This document shows, piece by piece, positions 55,337-64,000 of a stretch of 64,000 nt of DNA. The notes under the pieces are model-generated. The model did no database searches, was not told the origin of the DNA, and was given only the letters and a program-made list of their open reading frames with translations. The stretch covers positions 186,001 to 250,000 of the forward strand of contig JAUFOR010000004.1 of NCBI GenBank assembly GCA_040285745.1, given 5' to 3'. This DNA is from Barthelona sp. PCE (taxonomy: Eukaryota > Metamonada: BaSk clade). Position numbers and translations under genes: made by a program. Position 1 is the first letter of the stretch, and each line of letters starts with the position of its first letter.

Positions 55337-56278
55337 TTACAGCTTGTGTCGAGGGCACGTGCTGTGTGTTTCTCTGAAGAAAGCGTGAAAGCGCGCTTGT
55401 GTTGTGGAAATTCTCTTGTGGGGTGCGTATACCATCATTGAGAGAAGTAGTTGTACTCCCTGTGCACTGAGGCCCCTAGAATGCAACTTTCCTGCAAGAT
55501 TCTGCCCATTGTATACTGGCCACGAGTCAGAAAATGCAGGAAGTTGGGAAATCCCAGGCCAAACTCGATTAGGTGCCATTCCTGTTGTGCTTTGCTCAGA
55601 TGGCGTCCCCAGAACCTTGAAAATTCTGCGCAGTTGATCTTTAGAGTTAGATCCTGGGAACAGAGGTCTCCCCAACACCATTTCTGCAAAGATGCAACCG
55701 ACAGACCACATGTCAACAGCGAATGAGTAGTTACGCTCCCCAATGAGCACCTCTGGCGGCCGATACCAGAGCGTGATTATCTCACTGGTGAGAGATCGAA
55801 TAGGTAGACCAATTGACCGCGCAAGACCGAAATCCGCTAGTTTAAGGGTTAAATCATCGTTAATCAGTAAATTCTGTGGTTTTAGGTCCCTGTGAAGCAC
55901 TCTATTTGTGTGGCAGTACTCAAGAGCTTCAATAATCTGTAAAAGAAAGCGGGCAACGTCAGCGATTGGAATCATTCCTATTTGTGCGTCCATGTACTTC
56001 TTGAGATCATATCTACAGTATTCAAACACAAGGGTGAGCTCACTGGCACTGTGTATGATGTCAACAAGACTGACAATGTTGTCATGATTGAGTTCTCTAA
56101 GAATTGAGATCTCGCGGACGGCTGTAGACGGGACTCCTTCATCCTGAGACTCAAGTTTGATCTTTTTTAATGCATAGATGTTACCATCTTCCAAACAACG
56201 AGCACGTACAACTATTCCGTACGTTCCACTTCCGAGTTCTTCAAGTTCTTCAAAGGTTTTTAAGTGTGTTGTGAACAT
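55337..56278 (-). CDS. cyclin-dependent kinase (PSTAVRE type)
   Basis: 313 residues. Glycine loop GSGTYG (16-21) with the Thr-Tyr pair that Wee1-type kinases inhibit, K38, cyclin-binding helix PSTAVRE (50-56), HRDLKPQN (129-136, D131), DFG (149-151), and an activation-loop Thr164 in LTSEIITLWYRPPEVL. All catalytic residues are present, and Thr164 matches Thr160 of CDK2, so activation by a CAK is expected. PSTAVRE is nearer PSTAIRE CDK1/2/5 than CDK7-11 types. A short extended C-terminal tail is unlike CDK1. Confidence 0.92.
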   Translation of the reverse strand: MFTTHLKTFEELEELGSGTYGIVVRARCLEDGNIYALKKIKLESQDEGVPSTAVREISILRELNHDNIVSLVDIIHSASELTLVFEYCRYDLKKYMDAQIGMIPIADVARFLLQIIEALEYCHTNRVLHRDLKPQNLLINDDLTLKLADFGLARSIGLPIRSLTSEIITLWYRPPEVLIGERNYSFAVDMWSVGCIFAEMVLGRPLFPGSNSKDQLRRIFKVLGTPSEQSTTGMAPNRVWPGISQLPAFSDSWPVYNGQNLAGKLHSRGLSAQGVQLLLSMMVYAPHKRISTTQARFHAFFRETHSTCPRHKL

Positions 56279-56455
56279 GAGCCCGATAAAACTGTAAAAA
56301 AGCCCCTCAACAATGACGAAAAGGTAAAAAAAAGGTTTTCAAGTGTAAAAATTAGTATTACTTAAAACACTGTAGATGGGTGATATACTCACAGTTCATC
56401 CACTTCAGTTGATTAAAAAATACAAAGAAGAAAAATATTTATTTTTGATATGATA

Positions 56456-59143
56456 CTAGTTAAATTCATAAGAACGAGTTCCTTTAGGAGACTCCTCCAA
56501 ATTAAACGAATGAGTTCTTCTCTTAACAACAATGCTGTCCAGATCAGGTGAATCTTGCGTTCCTTCTCTAATATGCGGATTCATATTAACCATTGATGCT
56601 TGTGGTGATGTGTATTGTATATCGTGGTTCTGCTTCGCGACAAAAGAATCATAATCTTTAACTATTTTAAAATTAGAGCCCAAATACTCTGTGTTGACTT
56701 TTCTGAAGTTTTTGCTTGTCTTAAACAGAGATTTTGAATTAGAGCTGAAGGATACAGCTGATCGGTTGCTGAACGAAGCGGTACTGTGAGTCTCCGACGA
56801 TGATATGTTGTCGACTTCTTCAAGGTTCGTTGTGTATTCGTCTGATTGACCAACGACATAAAGACGTTGATGCAGCAGCTTGGGAACAACACAGAACACA
56901 GAACACAACTGCGCTTCGTTCTCTAATGCACGTAGACCTAAATTGTAATGGACAATGCCGCCCACATTGGCGAATTCATCCATATCAAGGTCATCAAACA
57001 CAGCCTCACTGATAAAGATCTGGCCGCCGTCAGCAATGTCAGATATATGTGTGGCTCTGTTCAGACAACTACCGTAGTACTTCAGTCGGCCATCAATCTT
57101 ATTCCATGTGATTTGTGGCTTACCAACGTGTATTCCCATTCTTATTTTGAGTCCGCGCCAGATGGTTGTTCCGTCTGACTCGCATGGGCAACATTGCGGG
57201 TCTTCAAGGATTTCCTCAGGCCAGTCAGCCATCAGTAACATGACTTGGATGAACACTGCAAACTGCACTGCATTGTTTGCGCTGGGGAATGCAATTGTGA
57301 ACGAGTCACCGGCCGTTAACACTTCATAGGCACCGAAAACTGAATGATTCATTGCGTTTTTGAATAGGTGGTTGTGTATACTGATTGCACGCTCCATAAC
57401 TGGCCCATATGTATCCCATAGGTACGTTGACGACTTGACATCGGTGACAAGGAATGCTACACGTTCAAGTGACAGCGAAGTAATTGGGCTACCGAAAGAA
57501 AGCATTGCAAATGACAAGCAAGCGTGGGCGATATGAAAACCAGCAGAGTCGCTTCCAACAGCAACGGTTGTGTTGGTGTGAGCCGATCCAATACTGTGCT
57601 GTGTAGACATGCTTGCAATCTGCCTGTTGAGGGCTGTATACATGTTATCGGTTGAAGGCTGTGTATACAAACCTGACTTCTGCATCGTGTTGTTGTCATG
57701 GAAGCTTCCATTCTCACCAAATGTAAAGTGAAGCAAGAAGGGGGTTTGTAAGAAATGCCTCTTCAGTCGCTGCACAACCTCTTTGATTCCAGCCTCTTGT
57801 AGAACACTCTTGACTCCTGCGCAAAACCAGAAGATGCCTCCAGAAGTGTTGGGCAGATCACTCAATATCGTGGTTAGATATGATACACGCTTCACGAGCA
57901 TATCATAGGTTCCAGGCATCAAAGTGATCTTCTCACCCTCCTCCAGGTTAGCAAACGTCGTGAAGCCGCCCACAGGTGTGATTGTGTGTGGGTGCACGAT
58001 AATGAAGCTGGGCATTTGCGAATTCTGATGGACTACCTTACCAATTGGTCCAAGAGTGCATGCCGGATCCAGTCCGAATGCTACAGCCTCTCCTGTTGTT
58101 CTTGCTTTCTCGATGACGTCGGTGAATGCCATACAGACCATCTCGTTGTATACTTCTGCAGCTGGTCGGTTATTAATCTCAACAACGTGACGTGGTCCGT
58201 CCATTTTGGTAACAATTCCGTCAACGATGGATGGGCAGTATCCATAATCAAAAATCTTCACGCACGGATATGTAGGCCAAAGCGCAATAACGCCAATAAC
58301 ATTCGCTCCACTTAAAAATCCATCAGAAGGTCCACCTGTGACCCACCAACTTCCATCTAGCACGTCATCAGCCGATGTTCCACCGATGATGAATGTTTTT
58401 CTACCGAAAACGTCCTTGACACCTTCTAATACTGTTTCTTCGTCACCAGGGTTTGAAACAACAATGACACAATCTGGGTCTGTGTTAGGGTGGCCTGCGA
58501 GCGCCTTGGCTTCGACGCTAGCACGCATTGCAGCAAAACGCAGTTCTTTATCTGAATTTGCCTCTGCAAGCCCAACTCCGAATTTTCCAGAGATATCACG
58601 AACACTAAATGCAGACACGCCGTATGGGTCGCTGTCCACACCGTCAGAAGATGCCAAAAGACTGTGTGTTGTCGATGCAAGATATTTCATATCCGGTGCA
58701 ATTTCTTTGAGTACGGTGTGAACATCTTCTGCCTTATGATGAGGTCTAATGGCAATGTACATAAATGAGGGCTGCATCATTAGTTTTGCATTTACGTCTT
58801 TGAATATACATTCAAGCGCTGTTCTTGTGTTCGGTTCACCAACACAGGTTGAGGTAACCGTTTCTGTATGCTTAGATACTATATATGGAGCTGTGTAAAA
58901 TACAACAGGCTTGATGTCTAGCACATCATTTGAACCGCTTTGCAATATTGACGAGCTGACAAAAAACTCTAACTGAAAATCATGCTCTAATGTAAAACCT
59001 GACTCATGTGAAAGCGACACGGTGCAGTTTAGCTCTTCCGAAACTTGCGAACGAAGCTCCCAAGCTGATGTGAGAGGTCCGGCTGTGAAATGATATGCTT
59101 GTCCTTCGTGATGAACGATAACTGGAACAGAGTGGATATCCAT
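56456..59143 (-). CDS. FIST-domain / class III nucleotidyl cyclase fusion
   Basis: 895 residues. Residues 120-330 are FIST_N (IAIRPHHKAEDV, NPGDEETVLEGVKDVFGRKTFIIGGTSADD) and about 330-470 FIST_C (EINNRPAAEVYNEM, the acidic-Gly rich turn and GIFWFCAGVK). FIST is a bacterial small-ligand sensor fold found in signalling proteins. Residues 558-735 are a class III cyclase like those of trypanosome receptors: D568 (FLVTDVKSST) and D613 (AGDSF) are the metal aspartates, followed by GLKIRMGIHVGKPQ and YYGSCLNRATHISD. The nucleotide-specifying Lys and the transition-state Arg are replaced (L609, H699). A 160-residue Ser-rich tail follows. There is no membrane span, so it is soluble. Confidence 0.87.
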   Translation of the reverse strand: MDIHSVPVIVHHEGQAYHFTAGPLTSAWELRSQVSEELNCTVSLSHESGFTLEHDFQLEFFVSSSILQSGSNDVLDIKPVVFYTAPYIVSKHTETVTSTCVGEPNTRTALECIFKDVNAKLMMQPSFMYIAIRPHHKAEDVHTVLKEIAPDMKYLASTTHSLLASSDGVDSDPYGVSAFSVRDISGKFGVGLAEANSDKELRFAAMRASVEAKALAGHPNTDPDCVIVVSNPGDEETVLEGVKDVFGRKTFIIGGTSADDVLDGSWWVTGGPSDGFLSGANVIGVIALWPTYPCVKIFDYGYCPSIVDGIVTKMDGPRHVVEINNRPAAEVYNEMVCMAFTDVIEKARTTGEAVAFGLDPACTLGPIGKVVHQNSQMPSFIIVHPHTITPVGGFTTFANLEEGEKITLMPGTYDMLVKRVSYLTTILSDLPNTSGGIFWFCAGVKSVLQEAGIKEVVQRLKRHFLQTPFLLHFTFGENGSFHDNNTMQKSGLYTQPSTDNMYTALNRQIASMSTQHSIGSAHTNTTVAVGSDSAGFHIAHACLSFAMLSFGSPITSLSLERVAFLVTDVKSSTYLWDTYGPVMERAISIHNHLFKNAMNHSVFGAYEVLTAGDSFTIAFPSANNAVQFAVFIQVMLLMADWPEEILEDPQCCPCESDGTTIWRGLKIRMGIHVGKPQITWNKIDGRLKYYGSCLNRATHISDIADGGQIFISEAVFDDLDMDEFANVGGIVHYNLGLRALENEAQLCSVFCVVPKLLHQRLYVVGQSDEYTTNLEEVDNISSSETHSTASFSNRSAVSFSSNSKSLFKTSKNFRKVNTEYLGSNFKIVKDYDSFVAKQNHDIQYTSPQASMVNMNPHIREGTQDSPDLDSIVVKRRTHSFNLEESPKGTRSYEFN

Positions 59144-59469
59144 TCTAAAGGACGATCGCTTGTAGCTGGTAGAACAAAGATTAATGTAGGAGAAATATTA
59201 AAACGGTTTTTTTTGACCCTCTGGTGTTTTAATATGTATTCTATTGTAACTTTTGTTGAGAATTTTCTCAAAATACCCTTTCAAACGATTGAATAGACCA
59301 AAGTATGTTTCTATTAATATGTTTTGTTTTGTCATTCTCATAAAGTCATATTAAGCTTTTATTCATGTAAAATATATGTAAATTGACAGAATATACCACT
59401 CAGCGAAATTTATGTTGTCTTTTTTTGCATTTTTATCATATTTTGAATAATTTGCATTTTTTTACATTA
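59144..59469. other. 326-bp gap, no gene seen
   Basis: AT-rich spacer between the FIST/cyclase start codon and the stop of the next minus-strand gene. An eight-T run at 59208-59215 on the plus strand is the only notable feature, and it is A-rich on the coding strand. Confidence 0.35.
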
Positions 59470-60900
59470 TCACAGAGATTTTCTTGATCTTCTAGTAGAG
59501 TTGAATCTTAACCCTTGACTTGTTTTAGGGCGATTAGATCCTTTTTTCTTTGTTGTTCTAATATAATCTGTCGTTTTAGCAAAATCACGGGCTTCCGTAG
59601 CTCTGATGCTCCTTTGTAATTGTTCTAGTCTATTCTTTAGCGTTCCATTTTCATCCTCCAATGTTTTGATTCTGCGAATATGTGACTCCAACGTGATACC
59701 ATTTTTCGACACAGTGTTGATGAGAGCTTCAAAGATATCAGTTGGCTGACCATACAGTTCGTCCTCATCAGGGAAGCAGACTCTCCACGCCTTTGTGGCC
59801 AAAGCTGCGAACTCACGGATATATTTTGCAGATTTAGATGGGGATAGTTGAGTTAGAACATTGGAGAATTCGTTAATAATCTGAAGTGAAGAAGTTAGAT
59901 CCGGGCTCTTGTGGTCTGTGTCGATTCCAAGATCAGCAATCCACACATCTTCGACATCCCTCCATTGTTGCCACAGATTCACTAAGCTGAAATAAAGTAT
60001 ACGACTCTCCTCTTGTTGGTTGAAAAGTTTAGTTATCTGATGATCTTTCATCTTCAGACGCTGCTGTAGTTCTGTGTTTTCCTTCTCCGTGGCCTCCATT
60101 CGTGTTTTTAATGTACTTATCTGTTCCTCCTTTCTCTCCAAAATGTTATCGCTGTAGAACATTTTCAATTTTTGCTCAAGCGATCCATTACGTTCCTGTA
60201 ACGTCTGTATCTGCTGGACAGAGTCTTTTTGCAGGCGTTCGAGAGTCTCAATTCGTTGGATAATCTCTTCAGGACTGTTGAACATAAATTTTTTGCTTAA
60301 AGTTTCTAAAATTGGCTGCAGCTTACCAAATACATTTAGCTTACGCTCCTGGCCGATCATACGCTGGTTTTGTTTTGATAGCTTTGTTCTCAACAAATCG
60401 CTCTTATACGTTAAACTGTGTAAGTTTTCCTTCATCTCATTGATTTTCAAATTCCTGGTAAGAAGAGCTCTATCACGCTCCTCAATATTGCTCTGTAACG
60501 ATACAATCAGCTTTTTCTGCTCCTCTATTATCTTATGACAGTTGTTAACGTACTTGCTCTCATTTGTTTCCTCTTGCAGGACTTTAATTCTATTCAAAAA
60601 GCTTGTTCGGCCCTTAAATCGTGTTGCTGTCAGCTGTGCATCAAGGGAGATCATATCAGGTGCTTTTTCAAGTAGATCATGTGTGCGAGATAGCAAATTA
60701 TCAACTGTCTTCTCATGCTCTTCCATATCAATTGCAATCCTTGGGCGCTTGAACTGACGTAGCAGGGGCGGCGTTTTGGGCCTATTTGTGTTTGATACAT
60801 GTTGCTTACGTCGATCAACGATTTTTTGGAATGGGTTTTCACCCTGGAAGAGATCCTCGAAGCACTCAAAGGTGGCGGGGTCGTTTATATCCTGGCTCAT
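59470..60900 (-). CDS. coiled-coil protein, possibly flagellar or centrosomal
   Basis: 476 residues. A helical N-terminus (PFQKIVDRRKQHVSNTNRPKTPPLLRQF) precedes long heptad-rich segments at about 120-330 and 440-470 (LERLQKDSVQQIQTLQERN, LKTRMEATEKENTELQQRLK). A central folded-looking part has conserved-type Trp residues (LVNLWQQWRDVEDVWIADLG). The C-terminus is basic. Many flagellar proteins have this layout, and three other flagellar genes lie in the window, but no family was recognised. Confidence 0.7.
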   Translation of the reverse strand: MSQDINDPATFECFEDLFQGENPFQKIVDRRKQHVSNTNRPKTPPLLRQFKRPRIAIDMEEHEKTVDNLLSRTHDLLEKAPDMISLDAQLTATRFKGRTSFLNRIKVLQEETNESKYVNNCHKIIEEQKKLIVSLQSNIEERDRALLTRNLKINEMKENLHSLTYKSDLLRTKLSKQNQRMIGQERKLNVFGKLQPILETLSKKFMFNSPEEIIQRIETLERLQKDSVQQIQTLQERNGSLEQKLKMFYSDNILERKEEQISTLKTRMEATEKENTELQQRLKMKDHQITKLFNQQEESRILYFSLVNLWQQWRDVEDVWIADLGIDTDHKSPDLTSSLQIINEFSNVLTQLSPSKSAKYIREFAALATKAWRVCFPDEDELYGQPTDIFEALINTVSKNGITLESHIRRIKTLEDENGTLKNRLEQLQRSIRATEARDFAKTTDYIRTTKKKGSNRPKTSQGLRFNSTRRSRKSL

Positions 60901-61082
60901 AAGTGGTGCACAAATATAAAGCCCTCAAAGTAATAAAAACGTTGTGAAAGAGAGATTCAAGTGAATACATCATTATTCACATTGCTCTTGGCTGTATGCT
61001 ATGCAGCGTCATCCCTGGAGCTACAATCATTCAGACGACTTCCGTACATCTGAAGGCGTAATTATAATTTCCACTCTTTTCA

Positions 61083-62531
61083 ATGCATATTCTTTCTATC
61101 GATCAGGGAACGACCTCAACACGTGTTATTGCATTTAACTGCGAAACTGGGGTTCCAGACTACATTGCACAAAAGGAACACGGTGTAAAGTCAGAGAAGC
61201 CGGGCTGGGCTTCTGTTTGCGCTTCAGAAATTTGGAGCAACACCGTTCACTGCCTCAAAGAGGTGTCTGAACACGTGGATAACGTTGTTTGTTGCGGATT
61301 GACCAATCAAAGAGAGACACTTGTTATTTGGGACAAGAACACGGGAAAGCCCATTTATGATAGCATCCTGTGGTCGGATGCGCGCACAAACGGCATCGTG
61401 GACCGCATTGTGAACAAAAATGGATCAAGATGTGTAGCTGATCAGACTGGTCTTATCGTTTCAACTTATTTCACTGCGATGAAGATTGTGTGGGCGTACG
61501 AGAACGTCCAGGAGGTGAAGGAGGCCATCGACGGCGGGGAATGTTTGTTGGGAACTGTCGATTGCTGGTTGTGTTGGAAACTGACAGGGAATCATTACAC
61601 TGATGTAACGAACGCATCACGTACAATGCTTTTAGATATCAAGACAATGGAGTGGGATCTCGGTCTCTTCACTAAGTTGGATGTTCCTCACGCTGTGCTC
61701 CAATGTCTTCCTTCAGTTAAGGCCTCTTCAGCAAATTTTGGAACCATTCAGCTTGATGTTTTCAACGGTGTCAAGCTGACCTCTCTCATTGGCGATCAAC
61801 AGGCTGCCCTTGTAGGCCAGTACTGTTTTGAACCGGGTGACTTTAAGTGTACATACGGGACTGGAGCCTTTTGTCTTCTTAACATTGGAAGCGAGGCACG
61901 TACAAGCAAACACGGAATGCTAACTACGATTGCGTACCAGGAGGAGGGATCAGCTCCGGTGTATGCATTTGAAGGCTCAGTAGCCGTTTGTGGGTCAGCA
62001 ATAGGCTGGATGCGCGATAACCTCTGTTTATTTGATTCGGTTAAGGATATTGAGCCACTAATTAACTCAGTCGAGTCCAACTCTGGCGTTGTCTTCATCC
62101 CAGCACTGAATGGATTGCTCGCCCCTTACTGGTGTCCAACAGCTCGTGCTGAATTCGTTGGATTATCACAATACACAAAGAAAGCCCACCTTATACGCGC
62201 AGTCATTGAGAGTATTGCGTTCCAGGTGTACGACGTTGTTAAAATTATGGAAGAGGAGAGCGGAAAGGTTGTTCGAATTATGAAGGTTGATGGTGGTGTC
62301 ACAAACAGTACATTTATGTGTCAATTTCAGGCTGATCTGCTTAAAATTCAGCTCCAAAAGGCTTCAATGAAGGAGAGAACTGCGTTGGGTGCAGCTATTA
62401 TGGCTGGAAAGTTTGTTGACTGCGAGATTCAGGAAGTTACAGGAATGATGACTGTCGAACCTTCTGAAATGGATGTTGGTCCCAAGATTAAGACTTGGAA
62501 GTCCGCCATTAACCGTGCAATCGGAAATTAG
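61083..62531 (+). CDS. GK: glycerol kinase
   Basis: 482 residues, the FGGY family. The phosphate loop SIDQGTTSTRV (5-15), GLTNQRET, WSDARTNG, NASRTMLLDI, GDQQAALVGQ, CTYGTGAFCLLNIG, GLLAPYWCPTARAEFVGLS and VDGGVTNS all match glycerol kinase in order. It makes glycerol-3-phosphate from glycerol and ATP. The start is the first ATG of the frame. It is divergent from the coiled-coil gene (182 bp between starts), and 31 bp from the next plus-strand gene. Confidence 0.95.
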   Translation: MHILSIDQGTTSTRVIAFNCETGVPDYIAQKEHGVKSEKPGWASVCASEIWSNTVHCLKEVSEHVDNVVCCGLTNQRETLVIWDKNTGKPIYDSILWSDARTNGIVDRIVNKNGSRCVADQTGLIVSTYFTAMKIVWAYENVQEVKEAIDGGECLLGTVDCWLCWKLTGNHYTDVTNASRTMLLDIKTMEWDLGLFTKLDVPHAVLQCLPSVKASSANFGTIQLDVFNGVKLTSLIGDQQAALVGQYCFEPGDFKCTYGTGAFCLLNIGSEARTSKHGMLTTIAYQEEGSAPVYAFEGSVAVCGSAIGWMRDNLCLFDSVKDIEPLINSVESNSGVVFIPALNGLLAPYWCPTARAEFVGLSQYTKKAHLIRAVIESIAFQVYDVVKIMEEESGKVVRIMKVDGGVTNSTFMCQFQADLLKIQLQKASMKERTALGAAIMAGKFVDCEIQEVTGMMTVEPSEMDVGPKIKTWKSAINRAIGN

Positions 62532-62562
62532 AGTGTAAAGTAGTAGTATTTGTGATTTCAGA

Positions 62563-63549
62563 ATGGAAATTTGCTCAGGGCTGTTAACTCGTTTTTCACC
62601 CTTTCATGCAATGAATACCAAAGCATCACCAGTTGCGGTGAACCTTCATAGGGCGTCGGATTTGCAGAAAAGCATTGCATCGAGACATAATCAGATAAAC
62701 AGCGTTTTAGAGAGATTATTCATGAAACACAACTTGTCTAGGCAGGGCAAAACGATGTCTGATGACTCCCTCAATATTAAACCATCCTTTGAAATTGACG
62801 CCACACCTGATTTTGAATTTGATTTTGAGGTAGGCGAACAACATGGGCAGTCGCCCTCCTTAGATCTGGAAAATCCTGTACAAGAGCCATCCAAGAGCCC
62901 AGAGCCTGTATTTGAAGATATTCCAAATATTAATCAGTTGGAGTTTGAACATGCGTTAAATGATTTTAAAAACCTGTATTTGATGTTTAAAAATCGTGTC
63001 TTGGGCGAAATGAAGAACATGTCAGAGCGTATAGAAGTTGTAGAACAAGTCAAACCTGTAGAAATTACACAACCACAAGAAGAGAATAATGATTTAATTT
63101 TAGAGAAAATCTCTTTATTGACACAAAGAATGGATAGCGTATCAGAATATGTAACACGGGAAGAGTTTAATGAACTAACAGACCGTGTTGAAATCGTTGA
63201 AGATAAAATGGAATCACTAGCAGCACGTTTAGAGAAATTATCAATACTTCCATTAAAACAGAGTATTGTTCCCCGGTCAGTAACCATGAGGGATTCATTT
63301 TTCACACCCAGGGACCGAAAGTTAGCCTTGCGTCCGGTTCCAATATTGATAGAAGAAGAAGAACAGAAAGAAGAAGAAGAGGAAGAAGGTTATGTAAGCA
63401 AGCGCTTCGAAGAGCTAAGGAGTTCCTTCGTAGAGATGGACAAGGATATAGACTTGACGTCCCCCCCAGAAGTTGATTTGTTTGATCAGGTATGGAATAG
63501 TGTTTATGAAAAAGCACAAGAAGAAGAAGAAAATCTACCTGAGCATTAA
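62563..63549 (+). CDS. acidic coiled-coil protein of unknown function
   Basis: 328 residues. After a polar N-terminus, residues about 125-240 form a coiled coil (FKNLYLMFKNRVLGEMKNMSERIEVVE, RVEIVEDKMESLAARLEKL). Residues 245-290 contain a polyglutamate run (EEEEQKEEEEEEG). It ends acidic. No family recognised. An AT-rich, Glu-rich sequence like this is often linker or cytoskeletal. It follows glycerol kinase on the same strand with a 31-bp gap. Confidence 0.65.
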   Translation: MEICSGLLTRFSPFHAMNTKASPVAVNLHRASDLQKSIASRHNQINSVLERLFMKHNLSRQGKTMSDDSLNIKPSFEIDATPDFEFDFEVGEQHGQSPSLDLENPVQEPSKSPEPVFEDIPNINQLEFEHALNDFKNLYLMFKNRVLGEMKNMSERIEVVEQVKPVEITQPQEENNDLILEKISLLTQRMDSVSEYVTREEFNELTDRVEIVEDKMESLAARLEKLSILPLKQSIVPRSVTMRDSFFTPRDRKLALRPVPILIEEEEQKEEEEEEGYVSKRFEELRSSFVEMDKDIDLTSPPEVDLFDQVWNSVYEKAQEEEENLPEH

Positions 63550-63557
63550 GCACGCGA

Positions 63558-63582
63558 TCCCTCGAGGGAGCTCGCAGCTCCC
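63558..63582. other. two overlapping, mutually exclusive hairpins
   Basis: TCCCTCGAGGGA (63558-63569) is a perfect palindrome. GGGAGCT-CGC-AGCTCCC (63566-63582) is a perfect 7-bp stem with a 3-nt loop. They share GGGA (63566-63569), so only one can form at a time. They lie 8 bp after the stop of the preceding gene and are GC-rich in an AT-rich region, so a 3'-end processing signal or terminator is possible. Confidence 0.5.
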
Positions 63583-63797
63583 GAACAAGTACCTAACTCC
63601 GAAGTAAATTTGCAACCTTCTACGATCAAAATGATGCAATAAAAGAGTTTTCATAAAAATTATTCAACATTGCAGAATCAAGGTTTCATTCAACTCAGGC
63701 AGAATACTGCCCATACAAATTCATTAACAGTAACTTCTGTATTTTAAAGATAGTTTGGAACTGTGTTTCTTCTTTCATCTCCTTTTCAATAATACGA

Positions 63798-64000
63798 ATG
63801 AAGCGAACCAAAAAAAAGAAGCAAATATCTCTCAGGACCAATCTCTCGGACACCCTTGAAGGGAATGTTAGTATCAGCACTCGTAAGCGAACTGTTGATA
63901 CTCGTTTTCACGTTTTACAGAATAGAAACCAACCGAAAAAGGCCTCAAATGGCCAGGAAGATATCTTTGGTCACTTTCAAACCACACAACATGACCAAAA
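63798..64000 (+). CDS. unknown protein, 3' part beyond the window
   Basis: An ATG at 63798 opens a frame of 67 codons that runs off the right edge without a stop, starting MKRTKKKKQISL. The N-terminus is basic, then polar (RTNLSDTLEG, GQEDIFGHFQ). Too short to assign. It may be an N-terminal fragment of a nuclear or structural protein. The 248-bp gap before it holds only the hairpins described above. Confidence 0.5.
   Translation, partial: MKRTKKKKQISLRTNLSDTLEGNVSISTRKRTVDTRFHVLQNRNQPKKASNGQEDIFGHFQTTQHDQ

Noticed and set aside
1-64000. CRISPR arrays, rRNA genes or insertion sequences
   Set aside because: No regular spaced repeats, no rRNA signature and no transposase were seen in any frame.

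Overview
The window is nuclear DNA from a flagellated, single-celled eukaryote. Evidence: axonemal genes (DRC8, CFAP300, CFAP46), eukaryotic core genes (RBBP4-type histone chaperone, CDK, serine palmitoyltransferase subunit 1, COMM-domain protein) and two nuclear-type tRNAs. Nearly every gene is one uninterrupted reading frame, all three standard stop codons are used, and gaps are mostly 10-350 bp, so the genome is compact and intron-poor. Several enzymes look bacterial in type (ROK fructokinase, two metallo-beta-lactamase-fold proteins, a FIST domain). This would fit a metamonad- or heterolobosean-like protist, but the lineage cannot be fixed from this window.

Layout. Bases 1-13133 hold the 3' part of a giant surface protein (beta-helix-like ectodomain, EGF/PSI-like cysteines, one membrane span, a long cytoplasmic tail with a cryptic repeat). 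From 13188 to 25282 come a NAF1/GAR1-like protein, RBBP4, a coiled-coil protein, a 1,471-residue protein of unknown function, a ComEC-like metallo-hydrolase and a GC-rich unknown gene that looks like an insertion. Two gaps here (16060-16595 and 21012-21531) contain structured, probably non-coding RNA-like sequence. From 25488 to 25709 lie tRNA-Leu(CAA) and tRNA-Val(AAC), facing each other. From 26423 to 34956 are a COMMD protein, two unknowns, DRC8, a two-span membrane protein, a cysteine-rich surface protein and an MBL-fold hydrolase. From 35137 to 41991 are a xanthine-dehydrogenase-like enzyme that has lost one Fe-S cluster site, a membrane ankyrin protein and an ABCA-type half transporter. 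From 42251 to 49683, CFAP300 and CFAP46 overlap tail to tail. From 49871 to 64000 come a B-box/NAD kinase fusion, fructokinase, SPTLC1, adenosine kinase, a CDK, a FIST/nucleotidyl-cyclase fusion, two coiled-coil proteins, glycerol kinase and a gene cut by the right edge.

Themes. Flagellar assembly: DRC8 (nexin-dynein regulatory complex), CFAP300 (dynein-arm assembly) and CFAP46 (central-pair C1d). Nucleotide, sugar and cofactor metabolism: adenosine kinase, NAD kinase, fructokinase, glycerol kinase and the molybdenum hydroxylase. Environmental sensing and cell surface: the giant beta-helix protein, the cysteine-rich protein and the FIST/cyclase. The strongest leads are the molybdenum hydroxylase with all four cysteines of its ferredoxin-type cluster replaced, the FIST-cyclase fusion with altered catalytic residues, the B-box-NAD kinase fusion, and a pair of convergent small-RNA-like units sharing a TATACT-GA-GTAG leader.
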